The notes under the pieces are model-generated. The model had not been told where the DNA came from. It saw only the letters and a program-made list of their open reading frames with translations, and did no database searches. 64,000 nucleotides of DNA from Aliiroseovarius sp. F47248L (lineage in GTDB: Bacteria; Pseudomonadota; Alphaproteobacteria; Rhodobacterales; Rhodobacteraceae), in contig NZ_JALKBF010000001.1 of NCBI RefSeq assembly GCF_023016085.1, positions 2,594,501-2,658,500 on the forward strand. The letters are read 5' to 3'. Shown one piece after another: positions 1 through 8,785 of this stretch. Position 1 is the first letter of the stretch. Every line of letters begins with the position of its first letter. A program made the position numbers and the translations under genes.

Positions 1-63
1 GGCGACGAAATCCCCAAAGCGGATCCACAGATTTTCGAGATCAACGCCTACTCCGGCACTCAT
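1..63 (-). CDS. ABC transporter ATP-binding protein, N-terminal fragment (spermidine/putrescine type)
   Basis: Only the first 21 codons lie in the window; the gene runs off the left edge. The start is the ATG ending at position 63, with a GGGGAGAAG ribosome binding site just upstream on the minus strand. The visible protein begins MSAGVGVDLENLWIRFGDFV, which fits the first beta strand before the Walker A loop of ABC ATPases. It follows a PotD-like binding protein gene on the same strand, so it is probably the PotA-like ATPase of that importer. The ATPase motifs lie outside the window, so the family call rests on context and the short N terminus. Confidence 0.6.
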   Translation of the reverse strand, partial: MSAGVGVDLENLWIRFGDFVA

Positions 64-187
64 ATGGCTTCTCCCCATGCACGGATTTCACACACCCCTC
101 TTGCGGGGCGCCGCTCCGTGTTCATCGTTTCGTTCTGAGTTGTGACACTCCCCCATCCGTAGACGGGAGAGCGCAGCATCAAGGCGA

Positions 188-1321
188 TCAGGCGCTCTTG
201 AACTTATTGACGAACTCGGTCCGCACATCGGCATACCAGGGCGCTTCCGCCGGCCACGGGTTCAGGTTGGCCAGGCTGTCACCGGGATAGGCTTCCGAGA
301 AGTTCTTTTTATAGGTGTCACCCGAATAGGTGTCCGCCCCAAGAACGGGCGAGTTATAGCCATGGCTGTCAATCGCCTTGCCTGCAGGTTCCTGACGATA
401 AGCATAGTCAATGAAGGCATAGATCTGGTCCATGTTCTCGGCACCGACGGGCATCGACATGCCATCGACCCATGCCATGGCACCTTCGACCGGTGCCTGA
501 TAATGCACAGGCTCTCCTGCAGACTTCAGGGCCAGCGGTGGACCATCCCATGTCTGGCCAACCACGACGCCTTCGTTTAGTAGACCGTTCTTCTGCGTGT
601 CCGCGTCGTTCCAGATCAGCTTGATGCGGTCCTTGCGGGCGACGCACCAATCGGTGACCTGACCCCAGACCTTGCGCATCGTTTCCTCATCTTCATATGC
701 CGCCCAGATCGAACCCGGATCCATCTCGCCCGAGGCTTCCATGTAAAGACCAGCGCCCAGCATCATCGAGTGCGCGCGGCCCATGGTCTTGCCAGCATTT
801 TCTTCCGACCATACGTCTCCGTAGCTTGGCGCATCACCAGCAGGCAGCCACAAGTCGGTGCGATAGGCGATGCCCTCGGTGCCCCAGATATGCGGCAGCC
901 AATGAGCACCTGCATCCCCGAAGTTCCATGCGTCGGTGCCGATTTTCGCCATCGCGGGGTTTACCGCATCAATGTTGACCTTCGACAGATCAAACGGTTG
1001 CAGAAGCTCAAGCGGGCCCCATTGCAGCGATCGGTTGTTGGTTGGCGAGATAATGTCGAAGCCCTGGCCTTTCGTGGCCTTCATCTTGTTAATGATCTCT
1101 TCGTTCGAGCCGATTCCGGTATAATTCACCTTGATCCCGGTTTCCGCTTCAAAGCCCGCAATGAACTCAGGCGGCAGATAATCCGACCACATCAGGATGT
1201 TAACTTCACCCGACGATGCCAACGCGCGCTTTACATAAAGCGGTGTGGCAAGCGCCGCAGCCCCCATTGTGGTAGCCCCTTTCAGCACCGACCGGCGGCT
1301 GAATTTGGTATCCGTTGTCAT
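188..1321 (-). CDS. Extracellular polyamine-type substrate-binding protein (PotD-like), Tat-exported
   Basis: A 377-residue periplasmic binding protein of the spermidine/putrescine class. Residues 8-15 read SRRSVLKG, a twin-arginine motif, followed by a hydrophobic stretch and a probable cleavage site near residue 35 (RALA). The mature part begins GEVNILMWSDYLPPEF, typical of PotD/PotF. I place the start at the ATG ending at 1321, which has GGGAGA about 5 bases upstream; the reading frame stays open 20 codons further but that extension is lysine/glutamine rich and lacks a binding site. It lies upstream of the ATPase fragment at 1-63. Ligand could be a polyamine or a related cationic compound; the sequence does not decide. 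Confidence 0.82.
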   Translation of the reverse strand: MTTDTKFSRRSVLKGATTMGAAALATPLYVKRALASSGEVNILMWSDYLPPEFIAGFEAETGIKVNYTGIGSNEEIINKMKATKGQGFDIISPTNNRSLQWGPLELLQPFDLSKVNIDAVNPAMAKIGTDAWNFGDAGAHWLPHIWGTEGIAYRTDLWLPAGDAPSYGDVWSEENAGKTMGRAHSMMLGAGLYMEASGEMDPGSIWAAYEDEETMRKVWGQVTDWCVARKDRIKLIWNDADTQKNGLLNEGVVVGQTWDGPPLALKSAGEPVHYQAPVEGAMAWVDGMSMPVGAENMDQIYAFIDYAYRQEPAGKAIDSHGYNSPVLGADTYSGDTYKKNFSEAYPGDSLANLNPWPAEAPWYADVRTEFVNKFKSA

Positions 1322-1845
1322 TTTATTCTCCCGTTGATTATGTTTTTTCTGTTTTTGTTTTGTGCCGCCAGTCTTTGTCATTATCCCGGCATGAAATAGC
1401 GCCAGCTGGAAACGCCCAATCAGTCCAGTTCACGCCGCATGACCGTCGATACGGTTTTTGCGGCAGACATCGCGCAGCAAGACCCAGCCAATGCAAGCAC
1501 GAACGCCCACCATTGCGCCCCTCACGCGGGGTGCCAGTTTCAGAACGCATATAGACCATCGATCAAGAAAGAATCGATTTCATGGCACGCGACTCTGCGA
1601 CGAATGTTTAAGTTTCATGCCCCATCACCACTGCTGTCAACACTTTGCCAATCAACTCTTTTATCAACACTCTATGCACTTGGACGTTGATCAAGCTGGG
1701 TCCGTCACAGCTTCATCAAGTATTTCTTGATGGTGGCCGGGTTTTCCTCAACCCTCCTCACAGGTTTAAGAATGGTTCGTGCCATGTTCTTCTGATCGGA
1801 TGACAGACGGCGACATGAACCATCTACAACACTGGGATTGACGGC
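1322..1845. other. Intergenic region between divergent transporter operon and sulfatase gene
   Basis: About 520 bases without a convincing gene; the reading frames here are short and lack ribosome binding sites. It must hold the promoters for the PotD-like gene (leftward) and the sulfatase (rightward). The right part contains TTGATCAA (1687-1694) and the dyad at 1714-1732, which share an ATCAAG/CTTGAT half-site. I see no convincing paired -35/-10 hexamers. Confidence 0.5.
1714..1732. promoter_or_regulatory. Inverted repeat, possible operator upstream of sulfatase
   Basis: CATCAAG (1714-1720) and CTTGATG (1726-1732) form a perfect 7-bp dyad with a 5-base spacer, about 115 bases before the sulfatase start. 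A related palindrome TTGATCAA lies at 1687-1694. The pair could be binding sites for a regulator; there is no T-run, so a terminator is less likely. Function is inference. Confidence 0.3.
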
Positions 1846-3375
1846 ATGGCCAAGCAACAAAATGTTCTTTTCATCATCATTGATCAACTGCGCGCAGATT
1901 GCCTGCATGGTGCGTTGGCCGACCATGTCGATCTACCCAACATGCGTGCCCTTATGGATAAAGCAGTGACATTCAAGCGCCACTTTTCTGTCACCAACCC
2001 CTGCGGCCCCTCGCGCGCCTCGATCTTGACTGGGCAGTATGCGATGAACCACCGCTCGGTCCGTAACGGAACGCCGCTGCGGCATGACACACCGACCATT
2101 GCCAGCGAAATGCGCAAGGCAGGATACCTGCCGATGCTGTTCGGCTATACCGATACCTCGCACGACCCGCGCGTCCATACACCCGACGACCCCGCCATGC
2201 AGACCTATGAGTTTCCCATGACAGGCTTTTCTGAGCAGGTCGAAATGCGGCTGGAAATGTCCTATCCATGGCGGTCATATCTGCTGAACAAGGGATACAC
2301 ATTCGACAATTACTGGCAGCTCTACATCCCCGGCGGCGATGGGGCGCGCCTGAATGCCCCTGCCGTTTATGCGGCCGAAGACAGTGACACTGCATTTCTG
2401 ACAAACCGGTTTCTGGACGCAATGCCTGCCTACGCCAACGAAAGCTGGTTTGCGCATCTGACCTATATCCGCCCACACCCGCCGCTGGTTGCACCAGCGC
2501 CCTATAACGACATGTATGACCCGACGTCCCTGCCCTTGCCCCAACGCATTGGCACCCGCAAGGACGAGGCCGCCGTGCATCCCTTCTTTGGCCCCGCGCT
2601 GGACAACGCGCCGATTGCGAGCTTTGTCATTGGCTGTTCCGGAGTGACACCGACAGACGACACCACCCAGACCCTGCGGTCCGTCTATCTTGGGCTGGCC
2701 ACCGAAGTGGACCACCATATCGGGCGCGTGATGTCTTTCCTGAAGGAAAGCGGCCAATGGGATGACACCCTGTTAATCGTAACCGCCGACCACGCAGAAA
2801 TGCTGGGCGACCACCACGCATGGGGCAAACACTCGGTCTATGGCGCGGCCTATCACACGCCGCTGATCATCCGCGCGCCGGGCGGCAAGGCTGGCCATGA
2901 CGTGGATGCCCCAACCGAGTCAATCGACCTCACGCCAACGATCCTCGACTGGGTCGGACAAGAGGTCCCAAATTCCATGGATGGGCAATCCCTGCTGCCG
3001 TTTCTAAACGGCGAAACGCCCGATGACTGGCGCACCTATACTTTCTCCGAACTGGATTTCAGCGAGCCGGAGGCGCCAACGCTTTGGGAAAAGCGGCTTG
3101 GCACCGACACCAGCAATTCGTCCCTTGGCATCCTGCGGGATGACCGCTTTACGCTGGTCGAATTCGCCGCTGATCTGCCTCCGCTGCTGTTCGACCACCA
3201 CGGTAAGGGCGAGATGGAGAACGTCGCAGAAGATCCCGCCTTTGCGTCCGACCTTGCGCGGCTCACCCGCCAGATGCTGCGCCACCGGATGCGGCACATG
3301 GATCACACGCTGTCACTCGACACGATCACCAATGATGGCCCCAAACGGCAAAGCCGCCATCAGCCCAACAGATAA
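1846..3375 (+). CDS. Sulfatase / phosphonate monoester hydrolase family enzyme
   Basis: A 509-residue alkaline-phosphatase-superfamily enzyme. The N terminus FIIIDQLRAD supplies the first metal-binding Asp (residue 13). Cys53 sits in NPCGPSRASILTG, the C-x-P-S-R motif whose cysteine is converted to formylglycine in type I sulfatases and phosphonate monoester hydrolases. TADHAEMLGDHHAWGKHSVY further on provides the second Asp-His metal pair and a conserved Lys. No signal peptide is seen, so the enzyme should be cytoplasmic, as is usual for phosphonate monoester hydrolases and choline sulfatases. The 3' end overlaps the convergent HAD gene by 16 bases. The substrate cannot be set from sequence. 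Confidence 0.85.
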   Translation: MAKQQNVLFIIIDQLRADCLHGALADHVDLPNMRALMDKAVTFKRHFSVTNPCGPSRASILTGQYAMNHRSVRNGTPLRHDTPTIASEMRKAGYLPMLFGYTDTSHDPRVHTPDDPAMQTYEFPMTGFSEQVEMRLEMSYPWRSYLLNKGYTFDNYWQLYIPGGDGARLNAPAVYAAEDSDTAFLTNRFLDAMPAYANESWFAHLTYIRPHPPLVAPAPYNDMYDPTSLPLPQRIGTRKDEAAVHPFFGPALDNAPIASFVIGCSGVTPTDDTTQTLRSVYLGLATEVDHHIGRVMSFLKESGQWDDTLLIVTADHAEMLGDHHAWGKHSVYGAAYHTPLIIRAPGGKAGHDVDAPTESIDLTPTILDWVGQEVPNSMDGQSLLPFLNGETPDDWRTYTFSELDFSEPEAPTLWEKRLGTDTSNSSLGILRDDRFTLVEFAADLPPLLFDHHGKGEMENVAEDPAFASDLARLTRQMLRHRMRHMDHTLSLDTITNDGPKRQSRHQPNR

Positions 3376-4031
3376 TCTGCCACATCTGTCAGCGTTTCCC
3401 CACGCGCCTTCGGCTCAACCCCCAAACGTTCCATCGGCTGGTCATACCGGTTCAGCCAGATCGTGTGATACCCAAACCACGTCGCGCCACAAATGTCCCA
3501 ACAGTTCGAGGACACGAACAAGATCTCGCTGGCCACACAGCCAAAGGCATCCGGCCCCATCTGATAGACTTCGGGCGCTGTTTTGAACTTTGACACGCTG
3601 TCCGCACTCAACACATGATCAAAGAACCCCGCCAGTTTGGCGGCTTTCAGTGCAGCCGCAATCATCCCCGCGCTGCCATTGGTCAAGACCGCCATTGGTA
3701 TGCCAGCGTCCCGAAGCCGGGTCAGGGCTGCATGGTTTTCGGCGAAGGCCGTCAGCTCTTCATATTCTGCCATCAGCGCGGTTCTGGCGTCGGCTGTCAG
3801 GTCAACCCCCTGCGCCTCGCAGGCATAGTCCAGCGCATCACCCGTCACCTGCCAGAAATCGACGAACCTGTCACACACGGTGCGCAGCCGGGTGTATTCG
3901 ATCTGCTTGTCACGCCACGTGATGGCGATGGCCGCGCCCTTGCCGGGAAACAGCTTTTCCGCCAAAGCACCGACGGAATAAACATCCAGCAGCGTGCCAT
4001 AGGCATCGAACGCGATGGCTTTGATGGTCAT
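3360..4031 (-). CDS. Haloacid dehalogenase, type II
   Basis: A 223-residue HAD-superfamily hydrolase. The nucleophile is Asp9 in IAFDAYGTLLD. WRDKQIEYTRLRT and SSNCWDICGATWFGYHTIW are marks of L-2-haloacid dehalogenases, and the serine motif LTNGS and the lysine in SKFKTAPEVY complete the set. The start is the ATG ending at 4031 with AAGGAAAGG upstream; a longer frame exists but its extra 18 residues look non-coding. It lies downstream of the AtuA/DUF4387 pair on the same strand, 80 bases away, so it may be the last gene of that operon. Activity on 2-haloacids is inferred from family. Confidence 0.82.
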   Translation of the reverse strand: MTIKAIAFDAYGTLLDVYSVGALAEKLFPGKGAAIAITWRDKQIEYTRLRTVCDRFVDFWQVTGDALDYACEAQGVDLTADARTALMAEYEELTAFAENHAALTRLRDAGIPMAVLTNGSAGMIAAALKAAKLAGFFDHVLSADSVSKFKTAPEVYQMGPDAFGCVASEILFVSSNCWDICGATWFGYHTIWLNRYDQPMERLGVEPKARGETLTDVADYLLG

Positions 4032-4111
4032 GAAGGTGGCCTTTCCTTGGTGTAGCCCGCACAGCCTAGCGGCACCGCAACCCATCAGAAAGGGAGTTTG
4101 TCACACTGGCA

Positions 4112-4414
4112 CTATCTGATCTCAATCTCGCCCAGCAGCACCGCGAAACTGGCGCCGTGCATATCGCGGTCGGCGTGCGTGCCCTGCACGGCGGGGCGCG
4201 GCATACTGAATTTCACCACGTTCAACTCAGGCATATCGAACCGTTTCAGCGTGGCGGGATCGGCCTTGAACATGTCCGCGACCAAGCCCGTATCCAGCCC
4301 GGAGGAGATGCGCGCGAACGCTTCCACTGTGCCGCAGAAAACATCGAGGGTCAGCCAGAAGGGACCAGCGTTTTTCGAACGCACTTTGTCGGCGATGTTT
4401 TTCAGGGCCGTCAT
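4112..4414 (-). CDS. DUF4387 protein, AtuA partner
   Basis: A 100-residue protein of the DUF4387 family, which is found either next to or fused to the C terminus of AtuA-type proteins. It opens MTALKNIADKVRSKNAGPFW and holds the family's acidic DVFC segment. The ATG overlaps the AtuA stop by four bases (ATGA), so the two are translationally coupled and probably form one complex. Its biochemical role is not established; AtuA homologues take part in acyclic terpenoid (citronellol/geraniol) breakdown in Pseudomonas. Confidence 0.8.
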   Translation of the reverse strand: MTALKNIADKVRSKNAGPFWLTLDVFCGTVEAFARISSGLDTGLVADMFKADPATLKRFDMPELNVVKFSMPRPAVQGTHADRDMHGASFAVLLGEIEIR

Positions 4415-5760
4415 GTGCCCAACTCCTCAATGCTCAAGCGGAAGGCGTCCATGGGATCGTCCAGCGCAAGCACATGGTTCAGGCAGAACTCATAAACCGC
4501 GCCGCGCGGCATTTCGGGCGGCGAGAACGGGAAGGCGAAGGTCGGCATTTCTTCCTGTTCGGTCAGCGGGTGGTGCAGAAGATAGGGGTTCAGCATCTTC
4601 GCGACTTCGCGCGACAAAGCCTCGGTTTCGGCAGTGACAATGCCCATCACGCCAAGTTCGGTGCCGGGCTTCGCATTGGTGTCGAGCAGGCCAAGCGTCG
4701 CGTCGGCGCCGATAATCCGCAGCTCGATCTGGAAGTCTCCACCGACGCGCGCCCTGGCTTTGGCGGAACATTTGGCGTGGATATCATCGACCCAGGCGCG
4801 AATGTTCTCGACGTAATGCGCGTCACGCACCAAAACCAGCGACACGGTTTGAAACCCCGCCCGCCGCGCGCCTTCCAGCTTCACGGTGTAAGGTTGCGTC
4901 GCCACCCATTCGCTGCCCGTTACGCGCACCCGGCGATCATCCAACGCGGTATAATGTGCGCCTGAGACGTCCAGATACCCGCCGGGTTCATACAGCCGGT
5001 AAGGGTCGCTGTTTTCATATAGCATATGCGCCGACACCGTGCGCGGAGTTGCGCGGGCATCCTTGCCCATTGGTGTAATGGTGAACCCATCCGCATCAAA
5101 TTCAATCAAGATCGTGCCGGTGTTGGGACTGGTCGTCGCCAATGCGCCGCATTCGCCAATCTTGGCCCCATGCCAAACCCCGCCGGGATGACATCCTAGT
5201 GCCAAGGGCAGGGCCGAGATGATGGCGGTATCCGTCGTGCGCCCCGCGATCACGATATCCGCGCCGGTCTCAAGCGCGGCTTGTATTTGTTCTGCTCCCG
5301 CAAGCGCCACGATGTTGGTGCAGTCGCACAACAGGTCCGCCGAAATCTCGGGCGCGGGGGCCAGCGGCGTGATCCGCCCACCCTCTAGCGCCGACGCCAT
5401 CGCATCGCCATCCTGCCCGCTTTTCAGCACCGCAAGTTTTAACGTCTGGCCGCGCTCACGGGCAATCTCGCGGGTGATGTCCACCAGCCAATCAACCGCA
5501 TCATCCGCCCCGCATGTGCCAGCGGTTCCGATGACCAACGGCACGCCAGCCTGCGCCTGCGCCGCCATCAGTTCAGCCCATTCCGCCTTGGTCGAGCCGC
5601 GCGAATATTTCGAGGTGCCGGTGCCAAGGTAATGGGGGCCCGAATCTGTCGAGCCCCCATCAATCGCGATGATATCCGGCGCTTCGGCTATGCCGCGCGC
5701 CAACGCCTCGCGGTCATATCCCAGACCCAACGCACCCGAGGGGATCAGCACCTTCACCAT
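4411..5760 (-). CDS. AtuA family (DUF1446) protein
   Basis: A 449-residue DUF1446/AtuA-type protein. The start MVKVLIPSGALGLGY with the glycine-rich segment AIDGGSTDSGPHYLG close behind is typical of the family. The start codon overlaps the tctA stop (TGATG, one base), which rules in the ATG ending at 5760 over a longer frame. Sitting between a tripartite tricarboxylate transporter and DUF4387, it probably acts on the compound imported by TctABC. In Pseudomonas AtuA belongs to the acyclic terpene pathway, but the family is wide and many members have no known substrate. Confidence 0.82.
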   Translation of the reverse strand: MVKVLIPSGALGLGYDREALARGIAEAPDIIAIDGGSTDSGPHYLGTGTSKYSRGSTKAEWAELMAAQAQAGVPLVIGTAGTCGADDAVDWLVDITREIARERGQTLKLAVLKSGQDGDAMASALEGGRITPLAPAPEISADLLCDCTNIVALAGAEQIQAALETGADIVIAGRTTDTAIISALPLALGCHPGGVWHGAKIGECGALATTSPNTGTILIEFDADGFTITPMGKDARATPRTVSAHMLYENSDPYRLYEPGGYLDVSGAHYTALDDRRVRVTGSEWVATQPYTVKLEGARRAGFQTVSLVLVRDAHYVENIRAWVDDIHAKCSAKARARVGGDFQIELRIIGADATLGLLDTNAKPGTELGVMGIVTAETEALSREVAKMLNPYLLHHPLTEQEEMPTFAFPFSPPEMPRGAVYEFCLNHVLALDDPMDAFRLSIEELGT

Positions 5761-7265
5761 CAGTCCGTAATCCTTTGCGGTTTCTTCAGCACATTGCGCA
5801 GGAACATCGGAGCGACGAAGCCCACGAACGCGACAATCCAAAGTCCAATCGAAATTTTGGACGAGAACAGGAAGGTCCAATCACCGCTCGATAATACCAT
5901 GGCGCGGCGCAGTGCGTCCTCCATATGGCCGCCCAGAAGGATACCAAGGATGATCGGCACGGTCGGCACGTCAAGCTTGCGCAGGACATATCCCAGTGCC
6001 CCAAAGCCCACCATCAAGACCAGATCGAAATAGCTGCCCGACAGGGAATAGATGCCAACAAAGCTGATCATCGTGACACCGGGCAGAAGCACCCAGGGTG
6101 GGACCGACAGGATTTTCACGAAGATCTTCACCATCGGCACGTTCATCAGAAGCAACACGAAGTTTGCGATCAGAAGCGATGCGATCAGGCCCCAGACGAC
6201 CTCGGGCCGTTCGGTAAACAGCATCGGGCCGGGGGTAATGTTCAGCGTCATCAGCAGCGCCAACAAGACGGCCGTGGTGCCGGACCCCGGCACACCGAGC
6301 GTCAGCATGGGGACCAGCGCGCCACCAGCGGCGGCGTTGTTGCCCGCTTCGGGGGCGGCGACACCTTTGGGGACGCCTGTGCCAAAGCCGCCTTTTTCGC
6401 CGGCGATGGATTTCTCGGTCATGTAGGCCAGGAAGCTGCCAAGCGACGCCCCTGCACCCGGAAGAACACCTGCGATGAACCCGACGACAGATGACCGCAG
6501 CATGGTCCAACCAGACTCCATGATGTCTTTGACCGGGATCGTCACCTTTTCAAGCTTCACACCGATGGACGTGTTCTTGCCGTGGCTTTCGATGAAGAAA
6601 AACACCTCGGCAATGGCGAACAGGCCGACGATGGCGACAAGGAAGTCGATGCCGTCAAACAGGTGCATGTTGCCACCCGTCAGACGCGGCAGGCCAGAGT
6701 TGTTGTCCACCCCGATCATCGCGATGCCCAAACCAATGCAGGATGCAATCGCAGCCTTGGCTTGGTTGTTCGATGCCATACCGCCCAACGTGGCAAACGC
6801 AAGAAGGTAAAGCGCGAAATATTCGGCGGGGCCAAACAGAAACGCAACGCGCGCCAGAATGGGCGCCAGCAACATCAGGCCAATGGTTGCAAGAAACGCG
6901 CCAACGAAAGATGCAACACCGGACAGAACCAGCGCATCGCCGGCGCGCCCCGCTTTCGCCATGGGATACCCATCGAGCGTGGTCATCAGCGCCGGCTCAT
7001 CGCCCGGAATATTCAGAAGGATCGAACTGATCCGCCCGCCATACATGGCGCCATAATAGACAGACGTCATCAACACCAGCGCGGAAGTCGCATCAAGGCC
7101 CATTGTGAACGTCAGCGGGATCAGAATTGCCACGCCGTTCGATGGGCCAAGGCCCGGTAGCGCGCCAATGATCGTGCCTATGAAACAGCCGATCACGGCC
7201 AGCATCAGCGTGTAAGGAGACAGCGCGATTTCAAAGCCGATCGCGAGGTTAGAGAGTAATTCCAT
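5760..7265 (-). CDS. tctA: Tripartite tricarboxylate transporter large permease TctA
   Basis: A 501-residue integral membrane protein. The N-terminal FIGTIIGALPGLGPSNGVAI and the internal segment APEAGNNAAAGGALVPMLTLG are the two glycine/proline-rich signatures of TctA permeases, and the length and roughly dozen membrane segments fit the family. It lies 10 bases after tctB and overlaps the AtuA gene by one base, forming a tctC-tctB-tctA-atuA-DUF4387 operon read leftwards. It imports an organic anion using a cation gradient together with TctB and the periplasmic TctC. Confidence 0.93.
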   Translation of the reverse strand: MELLSNLAIGFEIALSPYTLMLAVIGCFIGTIIGALPGLGPSNGVAILIPLTFTMGLDATSALVLMTSVYYGAMYGGRISSILLNIPGDEPALMTTLDGYPMAKAGRAGDALVLSGVASFVGAFLATIGLMLLAPILARVAFLFGPAEYFALYLLAFATLGGMASNNQAKAAIASCIGLGIAMIGVDNNSGLPRLTGGNMHLFDGIDFLVAIVGLFAIAEVFFFIESHGKNTSIGVKLEKVTIPVKDIMESGWTMLRSSVVGFIAGVLPGAGASLGSFLAYMTEKSIAGEKGGFGTGVPKGVAAPEAGNNAAAGGALVPMLTLGVPGSGTTAVLLALLMTLNITPGPMLFTERPEVVWGLIASLLIANFVLLLMNVPMVKIFVKILSVPPWVLLPGVTMISFVGIYSLSGSYFDLVLMVGFGALGYVLRKLDVPTVPIILGILLGGHMEDALRRAMVLSSGDWTFLFSSKISIGLWIVAFVGFVAPMFLRNVLKKPQRITD

Positions 7266-7275
7266 GGGGATATCC

Positions 7276-7716
7276 TTAGCCAGTCAGCGATTTCGGGAAT
7301 GGGACAAGCCCAAGACCCAGCGCGAATTTGAAGATCAGGAACAAGCCAACAGACAGGCCAATCCCGGCAAGCACAGCACGGCCTGCGCGCGGTTCGATCT
7401 GATAGCTTAGGATGCTAGCGGTGATTGCCGTCGGGATCAGAAAGCCCAGCGGTTTTAGCGCATAGGCGTATCCAACCAGAACAACCACGGCCAAGCCAAG
7501 CGATCCGAAGGTGGCCAGCACAGGCCAGTCCGGATCAGGGTCGGGTTTCAGGGCCACGATGATCCCGCACAGCGCAGCAACGCAACCGATCAGGATGGGA
7601 AAGGTCTTGGGCCCCACAGGATCCGCCATAAAACTGGTCTGGATCTGCATGGCGCTGGCAACATATGCCAACGCCACCAGGGTCACGACCGCTCCGAAGA
7701 TACGGTCTGATGCCAT
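7276..7716 (-). CDS. tctB: Tripartite tricarboxylate transporter small subunit TctB
   Basis: A 146-residue protein with four predicted membrane segments, the size and layout of TctB. Start ATG ending at 7716 overlaps the tctC stop by one base (TAATG). TctB proteins are poorly conserved in sequence, so the call depends on position between tctC and tctA as well as on topology (MASDRIFGAVVTLVALAYVA, then PKTFPILIG). Confidence 0.88.
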   Translation of the reverse strand: MASDRIFGAVVTLVALAYVASAMQIQTSFMADPVGPKTFPILIGCVAALCGIIVALKPDPDPDWPVLATFGSLGLAVVVLVGYAYALKPLGFLIPTAITASILSYQIEPRAGRAVLAGIGLSVGLFLIFKFALGLGLVPFPKSLTG

Positions 7717-8684
7717 TACTGGATTACCCCGATTTCTTTCGAAAGCGCGCGAATCTCAGCTACAACGCCATCGACATAGGACTGGAAGTCGCCACCAACT
7801 TTGGTGAACGGTGCCAGCCCGTTTGCGACCATGGCTTCTTTCCATTCATCGCTGTCTGCCACCTTCTGCAGGCGATCGGCCCACTTGTTGAAGTCATCAT
7901 CGCTGATGTCCTTGGGCACATAAAGGCCACGCCAGTTCACGGCGACCACGTCGATGCCTTGTTCTTTCGCAGTGGGAATGTCGTCAAAGCCCGGAACGCG
8001 TTCTTCGGTGAGAACCGCCAGTGCGCGCACATCGCCAGATTTCAGGAAGCCCACGATCTCGGACATATCGCCCGACATGGCCTGCGTGAAGCCACCAACG
8101 GTCTGGGTGATCGCGTCCGCCCCACCGTCAACGCCGATGTATTTCACAGCCGTTACATCCTCGACGCCCGCGCGTTGCAGGATCATCAAAGGCTTCAGGT
8201 GGTCAAAGCCACCAACTGCAGACCCACCCGCAAAGGCCACTGTTCCCGGATTGGCTTTCACATCCTCAATAAGGTCGTTCAGCGACTGATAAGGGCTGTC
8301 CGCTGCTACCACGATCACACCGGGGTCAGCCCCGATGGCCCCCACAAAGCGGACCTGATCTGCCGTCATCCCCGCATAGGCGTTCTGCGCCAGACGGGTC
8401 GACGTCGCGGATGACGCCGCTATGATCAGCTCGGCGTCATCGCCGCGCTCGCTGACAACATGGTTGAATGCAAGGCCACCACCGGCACCCGCCATGTTGG
8501 TGACTTGAATGGGTTTATCGACAGCGCCGATATCATACATGATCTTGCCGATTTGACGGCAGGTGAAGTCCCAGCCACCGCCGGGGTTCGCCGGTGCAAT
8601 ACACTCGGCAGCGGTTGCTGCGGTCGTGGCACCAAGGCCCAATACGGCACTGGTCGCCAGCGCCTTGAAAAGACGTTTTGTCAT
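7716..8684 (-). CDS. tctC: Tripartite tricarboxylate transporter substrate-binding protein TctC
   Basis: A 322-residue periplasmic binding protein of the Bug/TctC family. A Sec signal peptide (MTKRLFKALATSAVLGLGA, cleavage near residue 25 after ATA) precedes CIAPANPGGGWDFTCRQIG; the PANPGGGWD loop contacts the ligand carboxylate in this family. The start is the ATG ending at 8684, preceded by GGGAGGAACTA. First gene of the leftward transporter operon and divergent from tctDE, whose regulator probably controls it. Ligand is likely a di- or tricarboxylate or another organic acid. Confidence 0.92.
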   Translation of the reverse strand: MTKRLFKALATSAVLGLGATTAATAAECIAPANPGGGWDFTCRQIGKIMYDIGAVDKPIQVTNMAGAGGGLAFNHVVSERGDDAELIIAASSATSTRLAQNAYAGMTADQVRFVGAIGADPGVIVVAADSPYQSLNDLIEDVKANPGTVAFAGGSAVGGFDHLKPLMILQRAGVEDVTAVKYIGVDGGADAITQTVGGFTQAMSGDMSEIVGFLKSGDVRALAVLTEERVPGFDDIPTAKEQGIDVVAVNWRGLYVPKDISDDDFNKWADRLQKVADSDEWKEAMVANGLAPFTKVGGDFQSYVDGVVAEIRALSKEIGVIQ

Positions 8685-8785
8685 TAGTTCCTCCCATTTG
8701 ACAGGGGCGTTACACCCGCCCATGCTCAGACCCAATCGCCTGAACCTGACACCAACCTGTCACGCACCACAAAAAAGGGCAACGA

